Source: Candidatus Caldatribacterium sp. (lineage in GTDB: Bacteria; Atribacterota; Atribacteria; Atribacterales; Caldatribacteriaceae). From it: a stretch of 62,270 nucleotides of DNA. The stretch spans positions 1 to 62,270 of the forward strand of contig JANXBI010000045.1 of NCBI GenBank assembly GCA_025060675.1, given 5' to 3'. Positions 52,267 to 60,934 of this stretch are shown here, one piece after another. Every line of letters starts with the position of its first letter. Position 1 is the stretch's first letter. A model generated the notes under the pieces. The model was not told the DNA's origin. It worked only from the letters and a program-made list of their open reading frames with translations, and did not search any database. The position numbers were made by a program, and so were the translations under genes.

Positions 52267-53808
52267 ATGAGTGAACAATTCCAGGGTGTGGTGGACAATC
52301 TTGATAAGCTTTTTGAAGTTCTACCACCTCACGTTCGTAAGGCTTTGGAGGAACAAGAAAACACTGACGATCTCATAGAGATCGTCATGGACCTTGGGCG
52401 TCCTCCGGAAGTTCGCTTCAGTAAGGGATTTGCTATTCTCTCGGATCGAGTCATTGAGCGTGAAGACATCGATTATGTGGTTCAACGGGTAGGTGTGTTT
52501 ACTCGTGATAACCGAGCGGGGATTGAACGAACGTTGCACCGTATTTCCTGTATTCGGAACCGTCTCGGGGACATCGTTGGCCTCACGCTTCGGGTTGGAC
52601 GTGCCGTATACGGGACAATTGATATTATCCGAGATGTCATCGTGTCAGGGAAGAATATTCTGCTTCTTGGTCCCCCGGGAGTAGGGAAGACGACTAAACT
52701 TCGGGAGGTTGCACGAGTTCTCAGCGATGAGTTCCAAAAGCGAGTAATTGTGGTTGACACGTCGAACGAGATTGCTGGTGATGGAGATATACCGCATCCT
52801 GCGATTGGTAGAGCACGACGGATGCAGGTTTCCTCTCCTGAGCGACAACACGACGTCATGATTGAAGCTGTTGAGAACCACATGCCCGAGGTTATCATTG
52901 TTGACGAAATCGGTCGAGAAGAGGAAGCAAAAGCTGCTCGGACTATTGCGGAACGAGGGGTGCAGCTTATCGCTACGGCCCACGGAACAACCCTTGAAAA
53001 CCTCCTTTTCAATCCTACCTTGAGCGATCTTGTGGGTGGGATTCAGTCGGTTATTTTGAGTGATGAGGAAGCTCGGAGACGAGGAACTCAAAAGGCCATT
53101 CTCGAACGTAAGGCGGTACCTACTTTTGACGTTGTTGTTGAGTTGCGAGATCGTGATACTGTTGCCATTTACCATGACACCGCCCAAGCAGTGGATCTCC
53201 TCCTCCGAGGGTATGATCCACAGCCAGAGGTCCGCCGTCGAACAAAAGAAGGGATGGTGCAAGTGGCGGAACGACGTCCCCAAGAGGAAATCGTCGAAGC
53301 GCTGCAGAAGGTTCCTGCTATTCCTGAGGGTCGTCTTCTCCGGGTGTACCTTTTTGCGATCAGCAAAAATTATATGCAACGAGCCATCACTCAAGCCAAG
53401 GTTCCTTTAGAAATTGTAGACGATCTCAACAAGGCGGATCTTGTCCTGACCCTGAAGAGTCGGTACCGGAAACGGGGGAGTAAAATTCGGGAGGCGGAGA
53501 ACCGTGGAATCCCTGTGCACGTTGTTCGCAGCAACACATATAGCCAGATTCAGAAGTTCGTTCACGACCTTTTTGGGTATTCAGAAGTCCCTGGGGAACC
53601 TGAAGAATCTGGGCTTCTTGAGGCTGAAAGAGCAGCTCGTCAAGTGTTGAAACTTGGAGAGCCGGTAGAACTTACTCCCCGGAATGCATTTGTGCGGCGT
53701 TTACAGCACAAAATCGCTGAGCGGTATAATCTCTTCTCGCAGAGTATTGGAGAAGAACCGTTCCGCAGGGTGGTTATCTACCCGAGGTCTCTTGAAAAGA
53801 GCAAGTAG
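52267..53808 (+). CDS. R3H-domain AAA ATPase (Ycf45 / SpoIIIAA-like)
   Basis: 513 residues from ATG 52267, with GAGGAGG 11 bases upstream. An N-terminal helical region is followed by a RecA/secretion-type ATPase (Walker A LLGPPGVGKTTKL, about 136; Walker B VIIVDEIGREEEA), then a stretch EIVEALQKVPAIPEGRLLRVYLF and a C-terminal R3H domain (QKFVHDLFGY...RRLQHKIAERYNLFSQSIGEE). This matches proteins called Ycf45 in plastids and cyanobacteria and the ATPase core of SpoIIIAA. R3H binds single-stranded nucleic acid. The role is not established. It precedes tmk by one base. Confidence 0.9.
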   Translation: MSEQFQGVVDNLDKLFEVLPPHVRKALEEQENTDDLIEIVMDLGRPPEVRFSKGFAILSDRVIEREDIDYVVQRVGVFTRDNRAGIERTLHRISCIRNRLGDIVGLTLRVGRAVYGTIDIIRDVIVSGKNILLLGPPGVGKTTKLREVARVLSDEFQKRVIVVDTSNEIAGDGDIPHPAIGRARRMQVSSPERQHDVMIEAVENHMPEVIIVDEIGREEEAKAARTIAERGVQLIATAHGTTLENLLFNPTLSDLVGGIQSVILSDEEARRRGTQKAILERKAVPTFDVVVELRDRDTVAIYHDTAQAVDLLLRGYDPQPEVRRRTKEGMVQVAERRPQEEIVEALQKVPAIPEGRLLRVYLFAISKNYMQRAITQAKVPLEIVDDLNKADLVLTLKSRYRKRGSKIREAENRGIPVHVVRSNTYSQIQKFVHDLFGYSEVPGEPEESGLLEAERAARQVLKLGEPVELTPRNAFVRRLQHKIAERYNLFSQSIGEEPFRRVVIYPRSLEKSK

Positions 53809-53809
53809 T

Positions 53810-54463
53810 ATGGGTTTTTTTCTTACCTTCGAGGGTATTGAAGGGAGCGGAAAAACAACACAGGCGGAGTACCTCTGTGAGTTCCTTACGGGGAAAGGTT
53901 TTTCCTGTCTTCTCACAAGAGAACCAGGAGGAACGCCTTTTGGCGAAAGAATTCGCGCTCTTCTCCTTCATCCGGAAACTGGAAACCTTGATCCCCTTAC
54001 TGAGGTGTTCCTTTTTGAGGCCGCTCGGCGAGAGCATGTTGTTAAGGTCCTTAGTCCTGCCTTGAGAGAAGGAAAAGTTGTTCTCTGCGTTCGTTTTACG
54101 GATTCCACCTTGGCGTACCAAGGGTGGGGACGAGGCGTGGATCTCAACCTCCTTCGCTTCTTAAACAGGAGAGTTTCTGAAGGATTGGTGCCAGACTGTA
54201 CTGTTCTTCTTGATGTCGATCCACGAATTGGGCTTTCCCGTTCTCTTGAAAGTCATGCTTTTGACGAGATTCGCTTCGAACTCGAGTTTCAAAGAGAACT
54301 TGCTCTTCTTGAACGAATACGAAGCGGGTATCTCGAACTTGCCCGGGCAGAGCCGGAACGTTTCGTGGTTATTTCCGCAGATCGCTCTAAGGATGTGGTT
54401 TTTCAGGAACTCGTGGAGAAAGTTTTGCCAAGACTATATGCCTTGAAGGAGGGAAGCAGGTGA
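53810..54463 (+). CDS. tmk: Thymidylate kinase with altered DR motif
   Basis: 217 residues from ATG 53810. Tmk phosphorylates dTMP to dTDP. P-loop is EGIEGSGKTTQ (8-18), the dTMP-site REPGGTPFGERIR is complete and ARREHVV is present. The family DR-motif, normally CDRFxDSSLAYQG, here reads CVRFTDSTLAYQG: V94 replaces the conserved Asp next to R95. The codon is GTT, one base from GAT, so either an assembly error or a real loss is possible. Everything else looks functional. The gene follows the R3H ATPase and overlaps darA by four bases. Confidence 0.93.
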   Translation: MGFFLTFEGIEGSGKTTQAEYLCEFLTGKGFSCLLTREPGGTPFGERIRALLLHPETGNLDPLTEVFLFEAARREHVVKVLSPALREGKVVLCVRFTDSTLAYQGWGRGVDLNLLRFLNRRVSEGLVPDCTVLLDVDPRIGLSRSLESHAFDEIRFELEFQRELALLERIRSGYLELARAEPERFVVISADRSKDVVFQELVEKVLPRLYALKEGSR

Positions 54464-54798
54464 TACCAACATCGCTTTTCATCTGTGTGGTCCGAGACCA
54501 AGATGCTGTGCGCCTTGCGGATGCTTTAAAAGAGAGAGGGATTGCCTTTACGAAACTTGCTTCTACTGGTGGATTCTTGAGGGAGGGGAATACAACTTTC
54601 CTTGTCGGTGTCGACAAAGAGCAAAGGGAAACTGTTCTTGCTCTTATCCGTGCTTGTTGCGCCCGTCGTGAAGAAATTGTAGAGTCTCCTATGCCGGTGA
54701 ACGAACCTGTTGGTCCTTTTGTCCCTCAGAAGATTAAGGTTGTCAGGGGTGGCGGAGTACTTTTTGAAATTCCCATTGCTTACTACGAGCGGTTTTAG
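54460..54798 (+). CDS. darA: PII-like c-di-AMP receptor protein
   Basis: 112 residues, DUF970 family: FICVVRDQDAVRLADALKERG, then ASTGGFLREGNTTFLVGV, the loop that binds c-di-AMP in B. subtilis and Listeria DarA/PstA. The trimeric PII fold senses c-di-AMP; its downstream partner is unknown. GTG 54460 overlaps tmk. The order tmk-darA-holB-ricT is the same as in B. subtilis (which adds yaaR), a strong sign of Firmicutes-like arrangement in this organism. The cyclase for c-di-AMP is not in this half of the window. Confidence 0.93.
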   Translation: MIPTSLFICVVRDQDAVRLADALKERGIAFTKLASTGGFLREGNTTFLVGVDKEQRETVLALIRACCARREEIVESPMPVNEPVGPFVPQKIKVVRGGGVLFEIPIAYYERF

Positions 54799-54800
54799 CG

Positions 54801-55787
54801 ATGAGCTGGTCACGCATTTGGGGTCATGCTCTGCAGAAAGAGCACTTTCAAAGAATACTTGCCCTTGGGAGAGTGCATCATGCCTATCTTTTCTCCGGTC
54901 CTTCGGGAGTTGGGAAGAGAACCTTCAGTTTTGAGGCAGCAAAAGCGCTTTTGTGTCTTGAAGGAAAAGAGGAAGCTTGTGATCACTGTCAAAGTTGCAT
55001 TCTCTTCGAACGCTCTGCTCATCCTGATTTCTTCCTCCTCGCTCCTGAGAGGGGTTCTATTGGTATTGATGCGGTTCGTGGCTTTGTGCAGCGTCTTTCC
55101 CTAAAGCGAATACTTTCTTCCTTCAAGGTTGGAATTATCGATGAAGCCGAAAAGTTGACCGAAGAGGCAGCAAATTGCCTTCTGAAGACGGTAGAGGAAC
55201 CCCCGCAGGGCGTTGTCCTTTTCCTTGTGACCTCTCAAGTTATTGCTCTTCCGCAAACTCTTCTCTCCCGATGTCAACACTTTGTTTTTTCTCCGCTTCC
55301 TGAAAGGGTTATTGCTGAGTATCTCGAAAAGGAGCAGGGTATTGAATCGTCTCGAGCGTCAACCATTGCCTTCTTTTCCCTTGGGAGCGTTGGAGAGGCT
55401 CTTCGTTGCGTGCAAGGTAAGGATTTGGGAAAAGAGGTTCGTGCCTTTCTGAAGGACGTTTGGCGTGGTGATGTGTTCCAGGCTGGTCTTCGACTCTTGG
55501 AACATCGGGAGGAGCTTCCTAAGATCCTCTCCTTCCTTGCCAGGTACTTTCGGGACGCGCTCTTTTTTTCTCTTTTGGGGGATCGCTCTAGTAACGTGCT
55601 ATTCTCTTCTAGAGAGGACCGGACTTGCATAGAGGAACTCGCTTCTTTAGGCCCTCAAGCGCTTCGAAAATCCCTTGAATGTTTGAACGCTTTCTTCCGG
55701 GATATTCTTAACAATGTGTGTTGGGATGTTGCGGCCTTTCACTTTCTTTTAGAGTTGCTTTTAGGGTTGCGGGGTGATTTCGTGTGA
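54801..55787 (+). CDS. holB: DNA polymerase III delta' subunit
   Basis: 328 residues. The delta' subunit is part of the clamp loader that places the sliding clamp on primed DNA. AAA+ fold: Walker A-like FSGPSGVGKRT (32-42), four-cysteine zinc site C52, C60, C63 and C66 (CLEGKEEACDHCQSC), KVGIIDEAEKL in place of Walker B, and the sensor LLSRCQHF. The C-terminal collar is helical. The Walker A retains lysine, as in many non-proteobacterial HolB. It starts two bases after darA and overlaps ricT by four bases. Confidence 0.93.
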   Translation: MSWSRIWGHALQKEHFQRILALGRVHHAYLFSGPSGVGKRTFSFEAAKALLCLEGKEEACDHCQSCILFERSAHPDFFLLAPERGSIGIDAVRGFVQRLSLKRILSSFKVGIIDEAEKLTEEAANCLLKTVEEPPQGVVLFLVTSQVIALPQTLLSRCQHFVFSPLPERVIAEYLEKEQGIESSRASTIAFFSLGSVGEALRCVQGKDLGKEVRAFLKDVWRGDVFQAGLRLLEHREELPKILSFLARYFRDALFFSLLGDRSSNVLFSSREDRTCIEELASLGPQALRKSLECLNAFFRDILNNVCWDVAAFHFLLELLLGLRGDFV

Positions 55788-56578
55788 TACACCTTGTGGG
55801 AATTCGCTTTGAAAAGAGTCCAAAATTGTACTACTTTGACCCTCGAGGTCTTGTTCTTGAGGTTGGTGAGAAATGCGTTGTAGAGACTGTGCTTGGTTTG
55901 GAGCTTGGAGAAGTAGCTAGAAAGATTACCGTTCCCGAGGTTGCTGAGAAGCCTAAACCTGTTCTACGGAAAGCAACGGAAAATGACCTCCTCCAGCGTG
56001 AGCTGAACCGGGAGAAAGAACAAGATGCCTTTGCGATTGCGTGTAAGCTCATTGCTCAGTACAACCTCCCTATGAAGCTTTTGCAAGTGCACTACACCCT
56101 CGATCGAGGGAGGTTGGTTTTTTTCTTTGGGGCTGAAGAGCGGGTCGACTTTCGACAGCTTGTGAAAGATCTTGCTGCCATATTCCGAACGCGCATCGAA
56201 ATGCGACAGCTTGGGGTGCGAGATGAGGCTCGACTCCTAGGAGGATATGGAATGTGTGGAAGAGAACTGTGTTGCAGTGCTTTTCTTACAAACTTTGATC
56301 CTATTTCCATACGTATGGCCAAGGAGCAGAATCTTGTGTTGAATTCGGCCAAGATCTCGGGAGTGTGTGGGCGCCTTATGTGTTGCCTTGCCTTTGAATA
56401 CCCTCTTTACAAGAGGCTTCTTCTTCGCTTTCCCAAGAAGGGAAGTAAGGTTATCACGCCTATGGGTCTTGCAAAAATCATAGAGGTAAACGTCTTTAAG
56501 GATAGTATTCGCCTTGCTTTGGAAGATGGACAGGAGGTGGAGATCACGGAAGAAGAGTACAACAAGTACTTCCTTTGA
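55784..56578 (+). CDS. ricT: PSP1 domain protein, RicT/YaaT-like
   Basis: 264 residues. A PSP1 domain with two cysteine motifs, GMCGRELCCSAFL and GVCGRLMCCLAFEYPLY, is characteristic. In B. subtilis RicT (YaaT), with RicA and RicF, forms an Fe-S-containing complex that activates RNase Y cleavage and sporulation phosphorelay. The gene is in the same position as in B. subtilis, after holB. GTG 55784 is the start. The RicA and RicF partners are not in the window. Confidence 0.92.
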   Translation: MIHLVGIRFEKSPKLYYFDPRGLVLEVGEKCVVETVLGLELGEVARKITVPEVAEKPKPVLRKATENDLLQRELNREKEQDAFAIACKLIAQYNLPMKLLQVHYTLDRGRLVFFFGAEERVDFRQLVKDLAAIFRTRIEMRQLGVRDEARLLGGYGMCGRELCCSAFLTNFDPISIRMAKEQNLVLNSAKISGVCGRLMCCLAFEYPLYKRLLLRFPKKGSKVITPMGLAKIIEVNVFKDSIRLALEDGQEVEITEEEYNKYFL

Positions 56579-56616
56579 GGAACTCAGGCGAAGGAAGAGA
56601 GGTAATTCTCTCATGG

Positions 56617-57231
56617 ATGGTGACGCATATGAATGGGGAACACATTGCTTCGGTTGAGAGGAGCCTTGAGGAGGAACGGCTTTGGTTTGAAGAACGGGTA
56701 AAAGAGTGCGAGACGAATCTCTTCCGTTTTGCTTACTGCCTTACGGGAAATGCAGATCGAGCGAAGGACCTTGTCCAAGAGGCTTTGCTGAGAGCCTTCC
56801 AGTATCGTCACAGTTTTGATAGCCGCTATCCTTTTGAAAATTGGGTTGCAGCGATTCTTCTCAACATCCATAGGCAACGTGAACGAAGAGATCGTTTTTT
56901 AAAATTCTTTTCCGCGCTTTGGCAAGGTAATGGGGAAGAAGACGAGGAGGACTTCGTGGAGCAGCTTGAGTACGAAGGAGAAGGCCCAGAGGCGATTGCG
57001 CTGAAACGCCAGGTGATTAGAGATGTCTATAGGGCTATTGAGGATTTACCAGGAAAAATGAGGGAAGTCATGGTTCTCTGCGACATTATGGGATACTCTT
57101 ACGAGGAGGCAAGCGAGATCATTGGTTGTCCTATTGGAACGATTCGTTCTCGGTTGCATCGGGCCAGGAGGTACGTGAAAAAGGTGCTTGAGGCGGTCTA
57201 TGGGGATGAACTTCTGCGGCTTTGGGGATGA
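56617..57231 (+). CDS. ECF (sigma-E-like) RNA polymerase sigma factor
   Basis: About 204 residues from ATG 56617; TTG 56575 overlapping ricT and ATG 56629 are other possible starts. Region 2 is CLTGNADRAKDLVQEALLRAF with a helix ENWVAAILLNIHRQ; region 4 is DLPGKMREVMVLCDIMGYSYEEASEIIGCPIGTIRSRLHRARR (quoted in part as IGCPIGTIRSRLHRARR). No region 3, as expected of group 4 sigma factors. The next genes are a zinc-type anti-sigma factor, an RseB-like protein and HtrA, so this controls envelope stress response. A GGAACT near 56579 may be its own -35. Confidence 0.92.
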   Translation: MVTHMNGEHIASVERSLEEERLWFEERVKECETNLFRFAYCLTGNADRAKDLVQEALLRAFQYRHSFDSRYPFENWVAAILLNIHRQRERRDRFLKFFSALWQGNGEEDEEDFVEQLEYEGEGPEAIALKRQVIRDVYRAIEDLPGKMREVMVLCDIMGYSYEEASEIIGCPIGTIRSRLHRARRYVKKVLEAVYGDELLRLWG

Positions 57232-57665
57232 TAGGGAGCATGGAGTGCCGTGAGGTAAACCAGAGGATTTCTGCGTTTCTTGATGAAGAACTTCCTCCTT
57301 GGGAACACCGTGAAGTGGCGAACCATCTCGCGATTTGTTCGCGGTGCCGGAAAGAGTATGAGAAGTTTTTTTTGGTGAAAGTGGTAACACAGGAGATTGG
57401 CAAGGCAGTTCCTCGGAGGGTGTCTGAAACGAGATTTTCTCTAGACCCTGCGGCTCGGGTGTTTTGTTTTCGGAAAGCTTTTTGGGTTGTTGTGTTTCTC
57501 CTTGGTCTTTTCGTGGCCATTTTCTCTGTTCTGGAGTGGCAACGATCCCTTCTTGATGAGAGGATCCTTGATCCTGACCATTTTACCGTTCTCAGTGGTA
57601 ACGTCGTTGTGGGAACACCGATAAAAGTGGAAACTGTAGAGCTTGTGGCCAGTGAGTACCGATGA
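57228..57665 (+). CDS. Membrane anti-sigma factor with zinc-binding domain
   Basis: About 145 residues from ATG 57228 (overlapping the sigma stop by four bases); ATG 57240 is also possible. The cytoplasmic N-terminal ZAS motif is H-x3-C-x2-C (HLAICSRC) after ECREVNQRISAFLDEELP. A single membrane helix (AFWVVVFLLGLFVAIFSV) precedes a short extracytoplasmic tail. This is the layout of RseA/RsrA-type anti-sigma factors that hold the ECF sigma at the membrane until cleaved. It overlaps the RseB-like gene by four bases. Confidence 0.88.
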   Translation: MIGSMECREVNQRISAFLDEELPPWEHREVANHLAICSRCRKEYEKFFLVKVVTQEIGKAVPRRVSETRFSLDPAARVFCFRKAFWVVVFLLGLFVAIFSVLEWQRSLLDERILDPDHFTVLSGNVVVGTPIKVETVELVASEYR

Positions 57666-58621
57666 GAGGAATCCAATTCTTCTTTATTCTCCCGTGGTTT
57701 TGCCTTTTTGCTTCTGTCTGTGCAGCACGAGTTTTGAGTCCTGAAGAAGCCAAGATTCTCCTTGCTCGGGTAGTTGAGCAATCCACGGCCAGAGATTACT
57801 GGGGTGTGTGGCAATTTCGTGATGGAGTTACGGGGAAAGAGTGCTTTGTTGAAGTGCTTTTCTTACGTGGTACGGGTTTTGCCTGGAAGATTCTTGGAGA
57901 GGAGAGTGTCGTTAACATACGACTTGGTAACTGCCGGTATGTAGTGAATCTCAAAAGTGGGGAAGTAGAGAGTATATACCCTATTGTTGAGTTCCCCTTC
58001 GCTCCTCTTGAGCAAGAGGTTTTTCCGCTTCTTCTTGAAAATTACTTTTTTGAGTTCCGGGACCATGAGCTTATCCTCTTTTCGAAACGAACGGGTGAGG
58101 CTGTATGCTCACTCCTCCTTGACGAGGAAGGCGGGATCATTGGTCAGAGAATTTATGCGCCCGAGGGAGAGTTGGTTGAAGAGTGGAGACTTATGTATCG
58201 GGATGTATCACCTGATTTCTCCTGGGTTTCACGTTTGGTGTATCTTCTCGATTCCTTGAAGGAGAAGGTTCCCCAACGCGAATCTCTGCTCACTCGACTT
58301 GGTGAAAGAGTTGTTCTCCCTGACTTTGTCCCTTTAGGATTCCAACTCCGTCGGGTATATCTCCTCAGGGATGGAAAAAGGGAGTTCTATGGCTTTGTGT
58401 ACACCGATGGTTTCCTCTCCTTCATCCTTCTGCGAAGCGTGTATCCTTTCCAAGTTTCTGGGTCACGCGTGCTTCGTTATTTCCGGTTTGTGCAAGAGGG
58501 AAGGGGAGTACAGATAGCGGCAGAAAAGGAAGGGTTTTATTTTCTTCTTGTCGGGGGATTAGACCCACGAGTGGGAGAAGAAATTCTTAAATCATTCAGC
58601 AAAAAGGGAGGTCGAAAGTAA
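57662..58621 (+). CDS. RseB/MucB-like periplasmic regulator
   Basis: 319 residues with a signal peptide (about 1-21, ending ASVCAA). The mature protein is beta-rich, with a MucB/RseB N-terminal fold resembling LolB (LLARVVEQSTARDYWGVWQF ... VNIRLGNCRYVVNLKSGEVE) and a C-terminal part LPDFVPLGFQLRRVYLL followed by VYTDGFLSFILL, which is RseB-like. In E. coli RseB protects RseA from proteolysis and senses lipopolysaccharide. Position between the anti-sigma and htrA fits. Its weak overall similarity makes the exact family call moderate. Confidence 0.8.
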   Translation: MRGIQFFFILPWFCLFASVCAARVLSPEEAKILLARVVEQSTARDYWGVWQFRDGVTGKECFVEVLFLRGTGFAWKILGEESVVNIRLGNCRYVVNLKSGEVESIYPIVEFPFAPLEQEVFPLLLENYFFEFRDHELILFSKRTGEAVCSLLLDEEGGIIGQRIYAPEGELVEEWRLMYRDVSPDFSWVSRLVYLLDSLKEKVPQRESLLTRLGERVVLPDFVPLGFQLRRVYLLRDGKREFYGFVYTDGFLSFILLRSVYPFQVSGSRVLRYFRFVQEGRGVQIAAEKEGFYFLLVGGLDPRVGEEILKSFSKKGGRK

Positions 58622-60018
58622 TGTCAAAAGTACGTTTTGTGGTGGGGCTTTTTGTGGTTTTTCTCTGTGTCGCGTGGGCAGGCGGGGTGTGGGCAGTATC
58701 AGCAATTCCCGAAAGCCAGGATGTTGTGGCCGATATTGTCGAACGGGTTAGTCCAGCTGTAGTGAATATCGATACTCTGCGGATTACTGTGTTCCGTTCT
58801 CCTCTTGCTCCGTTTTTTAATGATCCTTTCTTTCGGCGTTTCTTCGGGGATATCCCAGAGTTGGAACGACAGGTCCCGCAGCGGGGCATTGGAACCGGTT
58901 TTGTGTTCCGCTCCGATGGGTATATTCTCACCAATGAACATGTTATTCGTGGCGCAAATGAAATCAAGGTAACCTTTATCGATGGGAAAGAGTACAAGGG
59001 AAAGGTTGTTGGTGCTGACCCGATGACTGATATTGCGGTGGTCAAAATTGACGCCACAAATCTTCCTACCATCCCTCTTGGAGATTCCGACAAAGCGAGG
59101 GTCGGAGAGTTTGTCATTGCTATTGGGAATCCATATGGCCTTTCACATACAGTCACTGTAGGAGTGCTCAGTGCGAAAGGCCGTCCTATCTCAGCAGGGG
59201 ATTCAGGGAGAGAGTACGAGAATTTCCTCCAAACTGATGCCGCGATTAATCCTGGGAATAGTGGTGGACCACTTTTGAACCTTCGAGGAGAGGTTATCGG
59301 TATAAATACCGCTATTCTTCCCTATGCCCAAGGTATTGGTTTTGCAGTTCCTATTAACATGGTAAAGTCTATCTTAGACCAACTCCTGGCGGAAGGAAGG
59401 GTTATTCGAGCCTGGCTTGGGGTGTACATCCAGGATCTTACCCCTGAAATGGCTGAAAAGTTTGGTCTTCCGGAGGCCAAGGGTGCTCTCGTTGCCGATG
59501 TTTCTAAGGGTAGTCCAGCAGAGAAGGCTGGTTTGCGGAGAGGTGATATTGTTCTTAAAGTTGACGAAAAGGAAACCCCAACGGTAAGTGATCTCCAACG
59601 AGAGATTCGTTCTCGTCGCCCTGGAGATCGAGTCCGTCTTGAAATATGGCGAGATGGAAAAAGGATGATCCTCGAAGCGACGCTTGGAGAGCTGAAAGAT
59701 TCTGGTACTGTTGTACCTGAAGCGCAGAAAGTCGATTTAGGTTTTGAGGTCGCTGAGATTACCCCAGAGCTTGTAGAACAATACAGCCTCAAAACGGACC
59801 GTGGTGTGGTGATAGTAAGCGTTCAAGCTGGGGGTCCAGCAGATGAAGCCGGATTGCGTCCTGGGGATGTTATCCTCGAGGTGAACAGAAAGGAAATTGC
59901 TTCCCTCGCTGATTGGGAAAGCGCTTTGGCTCAAGTGCGTCCTGGAGATACTGTTCTCCTTCTGATTGACCGTGGAGGGCGGACATACTTTGTACCTTTG
60001 AAGGCTGAAGAGCGTTAA
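58621..60018 (+). CDS. HtrA/DegP-type periplasmic serine protease
   Basis: 465 residues. A signal peptide or membrane anchor (about 5-26) and a trypsin-like domain with H107 (TNEHVI), D137 (MTDIAVVKI) and S214 (GNSGGPLL) are followed by two PDZ domains (GALVADVSKGSPAEKAGL; GVVIVSVQAGGPADEAGL). Its loop ELERQVPQRGIGTGF is typical of DegP/DegQ. It ends the sigma-anti-sigma-RseB-htrA operon, the protease that would be induced under envelope stress. Its ATG overlaps the previous stop by one base. Different from the htrA at 3268-4698. Confidence 0.95.
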   Translation: MSKVRFVVGLFVVFLCVAWAGGVWAVSAIPESQDVVADIVERVSPAVVNIDTLRITVFRSPLAPFFNDPFFRRFFGDIPELERQVPQRGIGTGFVFRSDGYILTNEHVIRGANEIKVTFIDGKEYKGKVVGADPMTDIAVVKIDATNLPTIPLGDSDKARVGEFVIAIGNPYGLSHTVTVGVLSAKGRPISAGDSGREYENFLQTDAAINPGNSGGPLLNLRGEVIGINTAILPYAQGIGFAVPINMVKSILDQLLAEGRVIRAWLGVYIQDLTPEMAEKFGLPEAKGALVADVSKGSPAEKAGLRRGDIVLKVDEKETPTVSDLQREIRSRRPGDRVRLEIWRDGKRMILEATLGELKDSGTVVPEAQKVDLGFEVAEITPELVEQYSLKTDRGVVIVSVQAGGPADEAGLRPGDVILEVNRKEIASLADWESALAQVRPGDTVLLLIDRGGRTYFVPLKAEER

Positions 60019-60022
60019 ACCT

Positions 60023-60934
60023 ATGGCTCCTCTTTTGAAGGAGTGGGGTAAGGTATATTTTTGCCCCACTCCTTTGGGGAATCTCCGAGATATTACTCTT
60101 CGAACGCTTGATGTGCTTCGGAATGTCGATTGTATTGCCTGTGAGGATACACGGGTTACCCGTAAACTCCTCAACGCCTATGGCATCAATAAGCCCCTTT
60201 TGAGCTATCATTCCCATAATGTATCTTGGGCGACGCAGGAAATACTGCAACTTGTCAAGAGTGGGAAGAATGTGGCTTTTGTCGCTGATGCAGGTATGCC
60301 TGGGATTCAGGATCCAGGCATGGAACTTGTGGCAGTCCTCCTTCGGGAAGGTATTCCCTTTGAAGTTCTCCCTGGCCCGTCGGCAGTCCTCCTTGGTGTT
60401 GTGTATTCCGGATTTTCCTTTTCTGGTTTCACCTTTGTTGGTTTTCTTCCCAAAAAGAAGGGAGAGAGAAGGACCATTCTTGAGCGTACCCTTGCTCTTC
60501 CTCAAGCAACGGTGCTGTATGAATCGCCTAAAAGGCTTTTGGCCACCCTCACAGATATTCAGGAGGTTGCAGGAGAGGAGCGACGGGTTCTCATTGCGCG
60601 AGAACTGACCAAATTCCATGAAGAGGTTCTCCGCGGGACGGTTGCCGAGATTCGGGAAAGGCTCCAGGGAAAAAACATCCGCGGCGAAGTCCTCATTGTT
60701 GTCGAAGGCCAGGGCAAGGGAAAGGAAGAACAACAAATACCTGAAAGGCTTCTTGAATTCCTCATACAGCGAGGTTTACACGAAAAAGAGATTGTTGCTG
60801 TTCTAAGCAAGGAACTGGGAATAGGAAGGAACGTTCTGAAACGCCGGATTCACGCTCTCAAGGAGAGGTTGATTTTCCCAGAGAAGATTGGTTTAATTGA
60901 AGGGGTACAAGGGAAAGGAGGAAACAGAACCTGA
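60023..60934 (+). CDS. rsmI: 16S rRNA (cytidine-1402 2'-O)-methyltransferase
   Basis: 303 residues. RsmI methylates the ribose of C1402 in the decoding centre. The tetrapyrrole-methylase fold shows VYFCPTPLGNLRDITLRTLDVL at the start (YFCPTPLGNLRDIT), CEDTRVTRKLL, ADAGMPGIQDPG (usual ADAGTPxISDPG), PGPSAVLLGVVYSGFS and LYESPKRLLATL. The C-terminal tail (about 240-303) with HEKEIVAVLSKELGIGRNVLKRRIHALKE is a small helical domain common in this family. Four bases after htrA. ADAGMPGIQDPG differs slightly from consensus but not at catalytic residues. Confidence 0.94.
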   Translation: MAPLLKEWGKVYFCPTPLGNLRDITLRTLDVLRNVDCIACEDTRVTRKLLNAYGINKPLLSYHSHNVSWATQEILQLVKSGKNVAFVADAGMPGIQDPGMELVAVLLREGIPFEVLPGPSAVLLGVVYSGFSFSGFTFVGFLPKKKGERRTILERTLALPQATVLYESPKRLLATLTDIQEVAGEERRVLIARELTKFHEEVLRGTVAEIRERLQGKNIRGEVLIVVEGQGKGKEEQQIPERLLEFLIQRGLHEKEIVAVLSKELGIGRNVLKRRIHALKERLIFPEKIGLIEGVQGKGGNRT

